The notes: generated by a model not told the origin, from the sequence alone. A stretch of DNA of 64,000 nucleotides from Shouchella oshimensis (GCF_002019765.1 NZ_KV917380.1:3364576-3428575); one strand, 5' to 3'. Positions 8,758-17,358 are shown, counted from the first letter of the stretch. Made by a program: numbers and translations.

Positions 8758-8800
8758 AAAAGTTGTCTCCTTTATACGTGCAATTATTTACTACACACCT

Positions 8801-8830
8801 ACTATAGGTCTTTTCTCATGTGGAAGTCAA
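8801..8830 (-). promoter_or_regulatory. sigma-A promoter of the MutS2-like transcript
   Basis: TTGACT (8830-8825) and TATAGT (8806-8801) are separated by 18 bases on the minus strand. Transcription would start near 8794, upstream of the leader ORF. The promoter lies just after the response regulator stop codon. Confidence 0.7.
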
Positions 8831-8853
8831 GGGACTTCTTTTTTTATTGAGCC

Positions 8854-9543
8854 TTAAACAGATTCAATTTTGTAGCCGACTCCCCAGACGGTTTGAATGA
8901 CTTTATACCCTAACGCTTTTTCAAGCTTGTCTCGCAAGTTGCTTATATGCACCATCACAGTGTTATTTGAATCATAGTACTTTTCCTTCCAAACGCTTTG
9001 AAAAATAGTCTCTGAGTCAAACACTTGTCCCGCTTGACTAGCAAGGAGATATAATATATCAAATTCTTTAGAGGTTAATTTCAGTTCATTTCCATGCACT
9101 CTAGCTTGATATTTCTTTTTATCAATGGTTAAATCGCCTAACTCAAGGATGCCACCTTCTTTTGGAGCGCCGTGATAGTAGTACGCTCTTCGTACTAACG
9201 CCTTCACACGAACAACGAGCTCAAGAATGTTAAAAGGCTTAATAACATAATCATCAGCACCTGTCATAATTCCTGTAATTTTATCCATATCTTCTGATTT
9301 AGCACTAATCATCAGGATAGGTAGACTATGGCTGCGCCTGACGGTTTGGCAAAATTCCAATCCATTCATTTCAGGCATCATCACATCTAATACGATTAAA
9401 TCAATAGGATGCTGTTCCAGTTGTTTCATTGCTTCCACACCATTGCTAGCCATAATTGTGTTGAAGCCTTCATTTTTCAGAGAATAGTTAATGAGGTTTG
9501 CTATGTCTTGGTCGTCATCTACAATTAAAATTTGTTTAGACAA
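8854..9543 (-). CDS. OmpR-family response regulator (VanR-like)
   Basis: A 229-residue two-domain regulator. The receiver domain has the acidic pocket (IVDDDQD), the phospho-acceptor Asp in DLIVLDVMMPEMNG near residue 53 and the KPF lysine. The C-terminal winged helix contains LTSKEFDILYLLA and the recognition region VMVHISNLRDKLE with a final WGVGYKIE. The start appears to be TTG at 9543, with an AAGGATG site about a dozen bases upstream. It follows the sensor kinase after a 142-base gap and forms a two-component pair with it. The nearby D,D-carboxypeptidase is a plausible target, suggesting a cell-wall signal. Confidence 0.9.
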   Translation of the reverse strand: MSKQILIVDDDQDIANLINYSLKNEGFNTIMASNGVEAMKQLEQHPIDLIVLDVMMPEMNGLEFCQTVRRSHSLPILMISAKSEDMDKITGIMTGADDYVIKPFNILELVVRVKALVRRAYYYHGAPKEGGILELGDLTIDKKKYQARVHGNELKLTSKEFDILYLLASQAGQVFDSETIFQSVWKEKYYDSNNTVMVHISNLRDKLEKALGYKVIQTVWGVGYKIESV

Positions 9544-9685
9544 TGCGGCTCACATCCTTTTTTACGAGTTGATGGATATCGTCTACAAGCACTCCATACG
9601 ATTCGATAGACTCGGTCGTTCGTAAGGGTTCATATATTTTTGTCCTCTCCATATAGGAGGTGTTCCTTCGTCTATGAGAGAATCT

Positions 9686-10810
9686 TTACGCTTCCTTATC
9701 CATAATAGGCAAGGTGATGAAAAATGCCGTTCCTTCTGAATTACTCGTTACATCAATTTCACCTTCATGTAGCTCAACAATGTTTTTTGCAATGGCTAAC
9801 CCTAATCCAGAACCTCCAGTGTCTTTTGAACGAGATTGGTCCACACGGTAAAACCTTTCAAAAATAAATGGGATCTCAGACTGAGCAATAGGTTCCCCGT
9901 AATTTCGAATTTCCATTTCTGTTTCTTTCTCTCTTTGGTGAAGAGTAATATCAATAAACGGTGCATCCGCTCCATACTTGATTGCATTACCGATAATGTT
10001 TTCAAATACCCGAGAAAGCTTTTCTCCATCCACATATTGCTTCACTTCTTGATCCGGAAGATTCATCCTAAAGCTCAATTTCGCTTCTGCCATTTGTAAA
10101 TGAAAATGGGAAGCGATTTGCTTGATCACTTCTTTTAGGTCGATGTAGTCTTTATTTAACAGTAACTTAGGGTTTTTCGTCCGAATGTATTCAAATAAGT
10201 CGTTAACCATTGTGTTCATTTGCTTCGCTTTATCATAAGCGATGTCTGTAAAATAGCGTAAGGTAACTTCATCCTTATATTGATCTCTCTCGATTAAATC
10301 GAGGTAGCCCATGATAGAAGTAAGAGGTGTTCGTAAGTCATGGGATACATTTGTAATCAATTCTGTTTTTGATTGCTCAGCAATTCTTTCTTCATGTACA
10401 GTGGTTTCTAACCTTTCTATTAATTGGTTCACTTGCCTAGCTAATTGACCTAATTCATGATTTTCTTTTACCTCGATCCGTTGAGAAAGCTCGCCACTTG
10501 CCATCTGCCCAAGATCCTTTTCAATCTTCACGAAATAATGTATGTACCTGTGTCCAATGACCACTATAGATAAGACAATTCCAAGAAAGAATAATACATT
10601 TATTAAATTGAATAATTCATAGATATAAAAGTTCAGTGTTGCGTTAAAAGCCGCTGCAAATCGATCAAACACATTCACATAATAATGTAAGTTCGACACC
10701 TGGTACGTAAAGTAAAGTCCAGCAATAGCCACACTTGTAATAAACCCACTTATAAATAACAACATTACCATCTTAAAAAGTAAAGCCACATACCGACTAT
10801 CCAACGCCAT
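9686..10810 (-). CDS. sensor histidine kinase (VanS-like)
   Basis: The 374-residue kinase has two membrane segments near residues 13-35 and 65-86 with a short extracellular loop. These are followed by a HAMP region, a dimerisation and phospho-acceptor box (NVSHDLRTPLTS) and an ATPase domain with GNAIKYG, FERFYRVDQSR and GGSGLGLAIAK. It would phosphorylate the adjacent regulator in response to an envelope signal. The ATG at 10810 sits very close to GGGAGG; a TTG six bases further in (10804) has better spacing and may be the true start. Confidence 0.9.
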   Translation of the reverse strand: MALDSRYVALLFKMVMLLFISGFITSVAIAGLYFTYQVSNLHYYVNVFDRFAAAFNATLNFYIYELFNLINVLFFLGIVLSIVVIGHRYIHYFVKIEKDLGQMASGELSQRIEVKENHELGQLARQVNQLIERLETTVHEERIAEQSKTELITNVSHDLRTPLTSIMGYLDLIERDQYKDEVTLRYFTDIAYDKAKQMNTMVNDLFEYIRTKNPKLLLNKDYIDLKEVIKQIASHFHLQMAEAKLSFRMNLPDQEVKQYVDGEKLSRVFENIIGNAIKYGADAPFIDITLHQREKETEMEIRNYGEPIAQSEIPFIFERFYRVDQSRSKDTGGSGLGLAIAKNIVELHEGEIDVTSNSEGTAFFITLPIMDKEA

Positions 10811-10935
10811 TGCCTCCCTTTAACCCATTTGTTCCTTATCCGAAACACTCTATCGTTTTATTCTCGATCCCAACGCTCTGGTATTCTCTTTATCATACCA
10901 TCTAACAATCGACGCCATACCACTTTCTAAATGGG

Positions 10936-11796
10936 TTATTCTCTGTCAAGAGAAGCTTCTAAAGGAGGACGATACGGCTCACCAAAAGCAAACGATAAGA
11001 GCTTTTTTGTTTCTACAAATCGTGCCTGATCGTTTTCGGTTCCTAATACAACGGTTATAAACCGTTGCCCATTTCTGCTTGCCGTTCCAACAAAGCAATA
11101 TCCCGCTTCATTTGTATAGCCTGTCTTAAAGCCATCCAACCCATCAAAAGCAAGGTCTGATTTGGTTAACATATGATTGGTTGTATGAACCCGTTCACCT
11201 GAAAATAACAGCGTATGAGAAGACTTGGCTGTATCTTGCAGAACCTCAGGAAATCGAGTAATGATCAACTGCGCCAACACAGCAATATCACGGGCACTCA
11301 TTTGATTGCTTTGTGAATTTAACTCTGTTAGTCCTGTTGCGTTAACAAACGTAGATTTGGTTAACCCCATTTCTTCCGCCTTTTCATTCATCTTTTTCAC
11401 GAACTCTTTTTCACTATCGGCTAAATGTTCGGCTAACGCAACCGTTGCATTATTCGCAGAGGGGAGTAGCATCGCCATATATAAATCATGAATGGGAACA
11501 ACATCTCCTTCTGATAAAGAAATGTTTGCCCCTTCTTTCGATGCTGCCTCACCACTTATTTGAACAGGGTCACTCCAATCAATAATACCCTGTTCGATTG
11601 ATTCTAATATGAGATACTCTGTCATCATTTTTGATATACTTGCAACAGGCACAGCCTCATCAATACCTGAGTCGATTACTAATTTATCCTCATTTACATC
11701 TAGTAACAATGTTTTTTCAGCTGTTGAAAAGAAAAAGGAATACGTTAGTAACACTAAGCTAATAGGAATTCCAATTGCCAGCCATTTTTTTCTCAT
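10936..11796 (-). CDS. D-alanyl-D-alanine carboxypeptidase, PBP5-type (S11)
   Basis: A serine-type penicillin-binding protein of 286 residues. An N-terminal membrane anchor (residues 5-23) leads into the S11 motifs: SISKMM (SxxK, nucleophile Ser), SAN in PSANNATVALAEHL, and KTG in GFKTGYTNEAG. It trims the terminal D-Ala of peptidoglycan stem peptides outside the membrane. It is shorter than DacA (about 400 residues) because the C-terminal beta domain and amphipathic anchor are absent. The ATG at 11796 follows AAGGAG by nine bases. It lies upstream of the VanSR-like pair on the same strand, so it may be regulated by them. Confidence 0.88.
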   Translation of the reverse strand: MRKKWLAIGIPISLVLLTYSFFFSTAEKTLLLDVNEDKLVIDSGIDEAVPVASISKMMTEYLILESIEQGIIDWSDPVQISGEAASKEGANISLSEGDVVPIHDLYMAMLLPSANNATVALAEHLADSEKEFVKKMNEKAEEMGLTKSTFVNATGLTELNSQSNQMSARDIAVLAQLIITRFPEVLQDTAKSSHTLLFSGERVHTTNHMLTKSDLAFDGLDGFKTGYTNEAGYCFVGTASRNGQRFITVVLGTENDQARFVETKKLLSFAFGEPYRPPLEASLDRE

Positions 11797-11908
11797 CTTC
11801 GTCAACTCCTTCAAAAAGAAGTCTACCCACTAAACGATAAGAAGATAAAAAGAAAACCTTAAGAATCATAAAGAATGGTTTTAGGAAGAGTGTCTACACT
11901 CCTACAAC

Positions 11909-11936
11909 TAAAAAAAGAACGTAACATGAACGTTCT
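11909..11936 (-). terminator. intrinsic terminator, minus strand
   Basis: AGAACGT / ACGTTCT with a seven-base loop is followed by a run of T on the minus strand. It is 190 bases beyond the stop of the 148-residue protein gene, so it may end that transcript or a separate short RNA. Confidence 0.6.
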
Positions 11937-11986
11937 AGGTTTAAAACATGACAGAATGGGTATAGTACCACATACTTACTCTTTAT

Positions 11987-12020
11987 AAAGCTTGCTCTCC
12001 CCCCTGAGCAAGCTTTTTTT
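11987..12020 (+). terminator. intrinsic terminator, plus strand, C-rich loop
   Basis: AAAGCTTGCTC and GAGCAAGCTT surround a loop containing six C, followed by seven T and ATTT. No plus-strand gene precedes it, so it may terminate an unannotated small RNA starting between 11830 and 11970, where a TATAGT -10-like box lies at 11961. Confidence 0.65.
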
Positions 12021-12129
12021 ATTTGTAAGAAGACCGGCCTTTCTCTTTAAAATAAGAAAATATATGGACAGCGTATGTTGGAAAGAACGCCCTACCGGTT
12101 GTCTTTTTCAGTGTGACCCTTTTAACCCT

Positions 12130-12576
12130 CTATTCATTTCGGTACCATTCAATTGAATCTAAGTTTTCAATGTAAGCTGTCGCCTCGTTCTCTCCAAGTA
12201 ACGTATATATACCTGACGGCAACGTCACTCGCGGATCATTGAAATCCATTGAGAAACTTCCTCCTCCATCAACTTTTACGTAAACCAAATAAGAGTCTTT
12301 CGCTTTTTGATTCACCACTTGCTTCGTTTTTTGTACATCTAACGCATTGACTTTTTGGAGCAATGTCTCAATCTCATCTGGATTATGCAAATACCCTACA
12401 TTTACGACTCCCTCTTTGTACTGATTCACCTCAATCTGCTCAATGGTAATCTCATTAAATCGCTCAGCCATTTCTTCACCTACAGTTGACGGTGCTGGCT
12501 CCCTCTCTAAATAACGAGAATAGCCACCAATAACAATAAAAAAAATGATAAGAATAATAACAACATTCCGCTTCAT
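12130..12576 (-). CDS. hypothetical membrane-anchored protein, 148 aa
   Basis: One N-terminal hydrophobic segment (about residues 4-18) precedes a soluble extracellular or periplasm-facing domain of about 125 residues with no cysteine. The start has a GAGGGTG site. I do not recognise the family. The domain has a repeating beta pattern (SYLVYVKVDGGGSFSMDF) suggesting a small beta sandwich. It stands alone between the zinc transporter and the carboxypeptidase. Confidence 0.7.
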   Translation of the reverse strand: MKRNVVIILIIFFIVIGGYSRYLEREPAPSTVGEEMAERFNEITIEQIEVNQYKEGVVNVGYLHNPDEIETLLQKVNALDVQKTKQVVNQKAKDSYLVYVKVDGGGSFSMDFNDPRVTLPSGIYTLLGENEATAYIENLDSIEWYRNE

Positions 12577-12669
12577 CTATAGCACCCTCTTTCAACCTTT
12601 CATACGGTCAATTCCATAAAAAAGTTTCAATACCTCCTGCTCCTTATAGGAAAATACAATGCTTTTAGA

Positions 12670-12717
12670 AAAAGTAAAACCCAAAGAATGGACGTATAGG
12701 CGCCAACTCTTTGGGTT
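12670..12717 (-). terminator. terminator after the zinc transporter permease
   Basis: AACCCAAAGA and TCTTTGGGTT form a ten-pair stem about ten bases after the permease stop codon, followed on the minus strand by TTACTTTTTC. Confidence 0.75.
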
Positions 12718-12727
12718 GTGTATATAG

Positions 12728-13564
12728 TTAACGACGCAGTGGATTGTGACTGGATCTAAAGAGTCTTAAAGCTCGTTGCAAAGCAATCACACATCCTAAA
12801 ATAACGATGAGAATTAACGTTATGGTTGCTCCTGGAGGCGTTCCATATTCATAAGAAGTGAAAAGGCCACTAAGCATACCGGTTAAAGCAATAGGAATAC
12901 CTAATAAGATGGTGGTTGAAAAACGTTTACTTAGCCTCATTGAAATTGCTGCTGGTAGAATTAAGATTGCTGACACTAATAGAGCTCCAACGATCGGCAT
13001 AATAACAGCGATCGTTACTCCAGTTAATACGTTAAACATTATAGACATTGTTTTCACTGGTAGACCTGCTGTAAAGGCGGTTTCTTCGTCAAAAACCATT
13101 ACGTACATGGCTTTGCGCAGGACAGCATATAGAATTAAAATGATACTTGCCAATGCCACTAGCATCCATACTTGTTGTGAACTAATGGTTACGATCGATC
13201 CAAACAAAAATTGATTGATGTTAAGTGTAGTACCACCTTGATTGAGACTCATTAAAAATAGTGCTAATGCCATTCCAGCAGACATTAAAATCGCAATGGA
13301 GACTTCCGAATAGCTACGATAAACCATTCGCAAATACTCTAATACAATGGCAATGACCATTACCAAGAAAATGTTTGTCCATGTTGGATTAATACTGAGC
13401 AACAAGCCTAACGCGACTCCTGCTAAAGAAACATGTGCAAGCGTATCTGCCATTAAAGATTGTCTTCTTAAAATCAGAAAGAGACCTAATAATGGTGCGA
13501 TTAATGAGATGAGTAGTGAGGCTTGGAAAGCTCTTTGCATGAATCCATAGAAAAACATCTCCAA
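12728..13564 (-). CDS. znuB: zinc ABC transporter permease (ZnuB/AdcB-like)
   Basis: The 278-residue protein belongs to the ABC-3 permease family, with about eight hydrophobic segments and the family signature near LADTLAHVSLAGVALG. It forms the membrane channel of the high-affinity zinc importer encoded here. A TTG start at 13564 has an ideal AGGAGG seven bases upstream; an ATG two codons later is the alternative. The gene overlaps the end of the ATPase gene by 64 bases, indicating translational coupling. Members of this family also carry manganese, but the Zur box and ZinT neighbour point to zinc. Confidence 0.9.
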   Translation of the reverse strand: MEMFFYGFMQRAFQASLLISLIAPLLGLFLILRRQSLMADTLAHVSLAGVALGLLLSINPTWTNIFLVMVIAIVLEYLRMVYRSYSEVSIAILMSAGMALALFLMSLNQGGTTLNINQFLFGSIVTISSQQVWMLVALASIILILYAVLRKAMYVMVFDEETAFTAGLPVKTMSIMFNVLTGVTIAVIMPIVGALLVSAILILPAAISMRLSKRFSTTILLGIPIALTGMLSGLFTSYEYGTPPGATITLILIVILGCVIALQRALRLFRSSHNPLRR

Positions 13565-14217
13565 GGTAACCCCTCCTTCCGAACTAATTCAATATGTTTG
13601 TTACAATATTTCCTAAGTTCCTCATGATCATGTGAAACCATTAGTATACTCTTGCCATGCTTATCACAATTGTGCTTAAGCAATTTATAAAATTCTTCTC
13701 TTGATTGACTATCCATCCCTGTTGTTGGTTCATCAAGAATAAACAAATCTGGATCGGTAGCAAAAACCCGAGCGATCGATATGCGTTGCTTTTGCCCCCC
13801 AGATAGCTCTCCTATCTTTTTATGTCGCATTTCCCACATTCCAACTGATTTAAGGGAACGTTCAACTTGGGCTTTATCATTCTTAGTTAATCTTGTAAAC
13901 CATTTGCCTCGTTGATAACGGCCAGAACTAACTAACTCCCATACCGTACTAGGAAATCCGACATTAAAGGAGGCTACTTGTTGAGGTACATACCCAACAA
14001 GTAATTTTTCGCCTAAGTGGTTTGTAGAAGATAACGTTACGTTTCCTATTGATGGTTTTAATAAACCCAAGATGTTTCGAATTAACGTTGTTTTCGCAGC
14101 TCCATTCTCTCCAGTAAGCATAACGAAATCTCCTGGATTTAATTCAAACGAAATGTTTGTTAAAACGGGCTCTTTCTCATAATAAAAAGCGAGATTCTCG
14201 ACTTTAATATAGACCAT
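13501..14217 (-). CDS. znuC: zinc ABC transporter ATP-binding protein (ZnuC/AdcC-like)
   Basis: A 238-residue ABC ATPase with Walker A GENGAAKTTL (Ala where Gly is usual before Lys), Q-loop VGYVPQ, signature LSGGQKQR, Walker B LFILDEPTTGMD and the switch His in MVSHD. It powers zinc uptake with the adjacent permease. The Walker A is GxxGAAKT rather than GxxGxGKT, an unusual change that may still allow function and deserves checking. The long C-terminal tail overlaps the permease start. It is preceded by the binding-protein gene with a 158-base gap. Confidence 0.9.
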   Translation of the reverse strand: MVYIKVENLAFYYEKEPVLTNISFELNPGDFVMLTGENGAAKTTLIRNILGLLKPSIGNVTLSSTNHLGEKLLVGYVPQQVASFNVGFPSTVWELVSSGRYQRGKWFTRLTKNDKAQVERSLKSVGMWEMRHKKIGELSGGQKQRISIARVFATDPDLFILDEPTTGMDSQSREEFYKLLKHNCDKHGKSILMVSHDHEELRKYCNKHIELVRKEGLPWRCFSMDSCKELSKPHYSSH

Positions 14218-14375
14218 GCTTATCTACCTTTCTTTTTCAATAACGGTGTACAGGACACCATTCTAGTTAAAAAAGTGAAACACAGGCATTCAGATACAGA
14301 AACTCTAAGCATTTACTGGACCAAGTTTATTTGCCAAAATCCTATTCTAGAATGGGCTCGCTGTTTAGGACAAGA

Positions 14376-15929
14376 TTAGTAGATACTAATTTGCAATGAC
14401 TCTAAATTATGTCGCATTGCTTCAATGTAACCTAAGTCATTTTCGAGCAGTTCCTCTGATAAAACTTCTAAGTCATATAGTACAGCCGTATCTGTTCCTG
14501 TTTCAGTTGCTACAGTTTGGGCAATTGCAGAGCTAGCCCCTTGTTGATAATAAATAACTGGCACACCATAATCTTGTACTAAATCAGCAATTTCTGACAT
14601 ACGGGAAGGGCTTGGCTCAACTTCTGTAGATAACCCTCCTATGGCAACTTGATCTAAATTGTAGCGGTCAGCAAGATAGCCAAATGCTTGATGCTGTACC
14701 ACGAATACACGGTTTTCCGCATCTTCTAATGTGGAACGATACTCTTCATCTAAGCTTTTTAACTCCTCAATGAACGCATCTGCATTTTCCTCATAAACAT
14801 TTCGACCATCAGGATCAGCCTCAATCAATGCGTCACGAATTATGCGAACTTGATCTTGTGCCAATACTGGATCCAGCCAAATGTGAGGATCTACATCATC
14901 GTGGTCATCAATTCGTACAGAAACAGCTTCTGATTCTAAATGTACATTGTCTTCCTCATCATAGAGAACCGCTTTCACTTCAAAACTTTCCCCTGTTGTC
15001 TTGTATTCAAAATGATCGGTATTCTGATCTGGTACAGCTTCCCAATCGTGATGTTCTTCCTTTATAAACCATTCCCACTGATCGAAATCTGTACGATTGT
15101 TTACGTCTGCAACTAATGTAACCACATCTCCAGTATGATAATGATCTGCTAAACCAATTATATCAATCTCTTCATTCGAATTTACCTGCTCATTATCTTC
15201 TTCACTATAGTCGTGGTCATGATCATGATCTTCATGGTCTGACCCATCACTTCCATGATTATCAATGCGAATCTCCTTAGATGTTGATTCAGCATAAACA
15301 TTGTGATGATTGTCATAGATAACTGCTTTTAGTTCGAAACTCTCCTCAGGAGCATCCAGCTGTAATGTTTCTGCATATTGCCCTGCCAAAGCTGTCCATT
15401 CTTCATCAGAATTGGCTCGTTGATACCAGTGCCAATGATCAAAGTTTACATCCGCCGATAGCGTGGCAGTGATGTCGATCTTATCCCCAGTATGGTAGTG
15501 GTCTGCTATGCCGTTCATCGTCACTTCAGCTTCTTCGGACCCTTCGTGATGTTGCTCTCCGTAATCAAGCCCATCCGCTGCACGAGCAACGATTAAATCA
15601 TCATTTTCTATTGCATTAAATAAACGATTAACCCAGAATTCCATTTCCTCACTGCTATAAACAAACACATCTGTTTCGTTCATAGTTGCAACATCTTGAG
15701 CACTTGGTTCATAATGATGTGCATCTTGGCCTTCTGATACCATCAATTGAACATTCGCACGGTCACCAGCCACTTGTTTTGTAAACTCATACATTGGTAA
15801 AAAAGAGGCTACTACTGAAATCTGAGAATCGTCACTAGTGTTGTTTTGACCGTCTTGCGATTGACAACCGGAGAGAACCGCTATTGCTGCGCAACTTGCC
15901 AGTATCGATCGATATACTTTTTTATTCAT
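14376..15929 (-). CDS. znuA: zinc-binding lipoprotein ZnuA/AdcA-like with two inserted His-rich domains
   Basis: A 517-residue lipoprotein (lipobox LSGC, Cys22). The N-lobe carries the metal histidines in DAHHYEPS and the C-lobe has DPHIWLDP and a final ILYDLEVL region, as in ZnuA. Family members are about 300 residues. The extra length comes from two similar modules at residues 135-222 and 254-341. Each opens with ADHYHTGD and a FDHWHWY/FDQWEWF motif, and they are joined by a linker rich in His and Asp (DHEDHDHDHD). They sit where ZnuA proteins carry the flexible His-rich loop, so they probably collect zinc. The ATG at 15929 follows AAAAGGAG. A hairpin lies between this gene and zinT. Confidence 0.9.
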   Translation of the reverse strand: MNKKVYRSILASCAAIAVLSGCQSQDGQNNTSDDSQISVVASFLPMYEFTKQVAGDRANVQLMVSEGQDAHHYEPSAQDVATMNETDVFVYSSEEMEFWVNRLFNAIENDDLIVARAADGLDYGEQHHEGSEEAEVTMNGIADHYHTGDKIDITATLSADVNFDHWHWYQRANSDEEWTALAGQYAETLQLDAPEESFELKAVIYDNHHNVYAESTSKEIRIDNHGSDGSDHEDHDHDHDYSEEDNEQVNSNEEIDIIGLADHYHTGDVVTLVADVNNRTDFDQWEWFIKEEHHDWEAVPDQNTDHFEYKTTGESFEVKAVLYDEEDNVHLESEAVSVRIDDHDDVDPHIWLDPVLAQDQVRIIRDALIEADPDGRNVYEENADAFIEELKSLDEEYRSTLEDAENRVFVVQHQAFGYLADRYNLDQVAIGGLSTEVEPSPSRMSEIADLVQDYGVPVIYYQQGASSAIAQTVATETGTDTAVLYDLEVLSEELLENDLGYIEAMRHNLESLQISIY

Positions 15930-15957
15930 CCCTGCTACTCCTTTTAAACAAAAATAG

Positions 15958-15983
15958 GAAGAAAAGCGAAACGCTTTTCTTCT
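15958..15983 (-). terminator. intercistronic hairpin between zinT and znuA
   Basis: GAAGAAAAGCG and CGCTTTTCTTC form an eleven-pair stem with a three-base loop. Without a strong T run it more likely attenuates transcription or protects mRNA than ends it. Confidence 0.45.
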
Positions 15984-15992
15984 CAAAGATTA

Positions 15993-16982
15993 TTAGTGTG
16001 CTAGTTGATCACGTACAATGCCATCAGCATCTAATTCAGACGGGTAATACGTTGGCCAATGGGTTACTTCTTCGAAAAGTTCCTCTTTGTCATCTCCCCA
16101 ATACAAGTGGAAATGACTTGAAGGTGTTGGAAAAATAATATGATCACTGAATTGAATGTATTGAGGCATCTCGTCATCCCCTTCAGCTAGTTCGTATACA
16201 AAACGAACACCACGATTCCCTTTTTCATAAGTTAAAATTTCGTATCCATCATACTCATATTCCCCAGAGTATTCTTCATCGTTTTCAAGGAATGTAACGT
16301 GACCATTATCAATAATAATTCTTTCTACATCTGTTTCATATCCAGTTGTATAGTAGTCTTTATACTCTTCTGCAGTCATACTTCCTTCTTCTGCTTTATG
16401 TTCAAAGACTTCATCTAAATCACCGTTCACAAGATATGGATAGACGGATTGCCAATCGCCCTCCCAATCTGATAAATCACGATCTTGCACTTGATCATCA
16501 TCAAAATAGCCTTGATAAATCTGTCGACTCTCCTCATCATGGCCGTGGTGATCGTCAATTATGATGGTTACAACTTCTGACTCTGCGTATACATTGTGAT
16601 CATCGTCATAAAGCGTGGCTTTAATCTCTAAACCATCAGTCGCTGCTTCATCGCTAAATGTTTCAGATTGTTGTCCAGACGCTACTTCCCATTCTGTTTG
16701 ACCAGGTTCTTTTGTATACCAGTGCCAATGGTCATAATCAACATTTTCAGAAGTTGATGCCGTTAATTCGATGGTGTCACCTGTATGATAGTGATGACCT
16801 AAACCTTCTATAGCAATCTCTCCTGTTTCATTTGATTCAGTCTCATTAGAAGAATCGTCAGTAGTATGTTCTTGTTCGGATTCAGTGTCATTATTTGTCT
16901 GTTCAGTTGAATCCTGACAAGCAGCTAGTGTGGCGCTTAGCGCTAAAACACTAACGAATATGAATGATTTCTTCAACCTCAT
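15993..16982 (-). CDS. zinT: ZinT-type zinc-binding lipoprotein with N-terminal HYHTGD module
   Basis: A 329-residue lipoprotein with a lipobox ending in AAC at about Cys22. A low-complexity acidic linker leads into a module with GHHYHTGD and YDHWHWY, the same unit as in the neighbouring ZnuA. From about residue 155 the protein matches the ZinT/YodA lipocalin-like fold (DWEGDWQSVYPYL, MTAEEYKDYY, then HFHLYWGD with zinc-ligand histidines). ZinT binds zinc and passes it to ZnuA. First gene of the zinT-znuACB transcript, behind a TTGACA/TATAAT promoter and a Zur box. ATG 16982 is preferred to an adjoining GTG. Confidence 0.92.
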   Translation of the reverse strand: MRLKKSFIFVSVLALSATLAACQDSTEQTNNDTESEQEHTTDDSSNETESNETGEIAIEGLGHHYHTGDTIELTASTSENVDYDHWHWYTKEPGQTEWEVASGQQSETFSDEAATDGLEIKATLYDDDHNVYAESEVVTIIIDDHHGHDEESRQIYQGYFDDDQVQDRDLSDWEGDWQSVYPYLVNGDLDEVFEHKAEEGSMTAEEYKDYYTTGYETDVERIIIDNGHVTFLENDEEYSGEYEYDGYEILTYEKGNRGVRFVYELAEGDDEMPQYIQFSDHIIFPTPSSHFHLYWGDDKEELFEEVTHWPTYYPSELDADGIVRDQLAH

Positions 16983-17002
16983 CACCCTTCCCTTTTTTAA
17001 CG

Positions 17003-17025
17003 TTAATCGTAATCATTACGTTTTA
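17003..17025. promoter_or_regulatory. Zur operator for zinT-znuACB
   Basis: AATCGTAATCATTACGTTTT is a near-perfect match to the Zur/Fur-family 7-1-7 palindrome (TCGTAATnATTACGA). It lies just downstream of the -10 box, where bound Zur would block transcription. Confidence 0.85.
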
Positions 17026-17028
17026 TAG

Positions 17029-17056
17029 ATTATATTGTTAGCATACACTTTGTCAA
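17029..17056 (-). promoter_or_regulatory. sigma-A promoter of zinT-znuACB
   Basis: Consensus TTGACA (17056-17051) and TATAAT (17034-17029) are separated by 16 bases on the minus strand, directly ahead of the Zur operator. Confidence 0.85.
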
Positions 17057-17327
17057 GATCGTTTTTTAATTTTATTTGTCACTCGGTTTTTCACTATTTC
17101 TTTTGAATGAATTGGATTAAACCATCTGAAAGCAAGAAGTGCTATTTTTTTGAGATGGTCGTTTCTCTAGAATCATTAGCAGACTACTTACCCTGTAGAT
17201 AGCTAAAAAATATGATAAAACCGTTTGTGCTTCAAACGATTACGATTCAAGCACTAGACATCCTCCCCATATTCAAGTAGTCTATTTCATCTATTTCTTT
17301 CTCTACTTCGAACAATCTAGATTCTTC

Positions 17328-17357
17328 TTGCTTTTCCAAAGAGACTTATCCTATAAT
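17328..17357 (+). promoter_or_regulatory. sigma-A promoter of folE2
   Basis: TTGCTT at 17328 and TATAAT at 17352 are separated by 18 bases. The -10 box abuts the Zur operator at 17359. Confidence 0.75.
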
Positions 17358-17358
17358 T

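Noticed and set aside
8822-8846. Plus-strand hairpin GAAGTC/GACTTC followed by seven T, resembling a terminator
   Set aside because: No plus-strand transcript is supported here; the sequence overlaps the minus-strand -35 box, so the resemblance is probably incidental.
12890-13550. Several plus-strand frames over the zinc permease
   Set aside because: They are antisense shadows of a clear membrane-protein gene.
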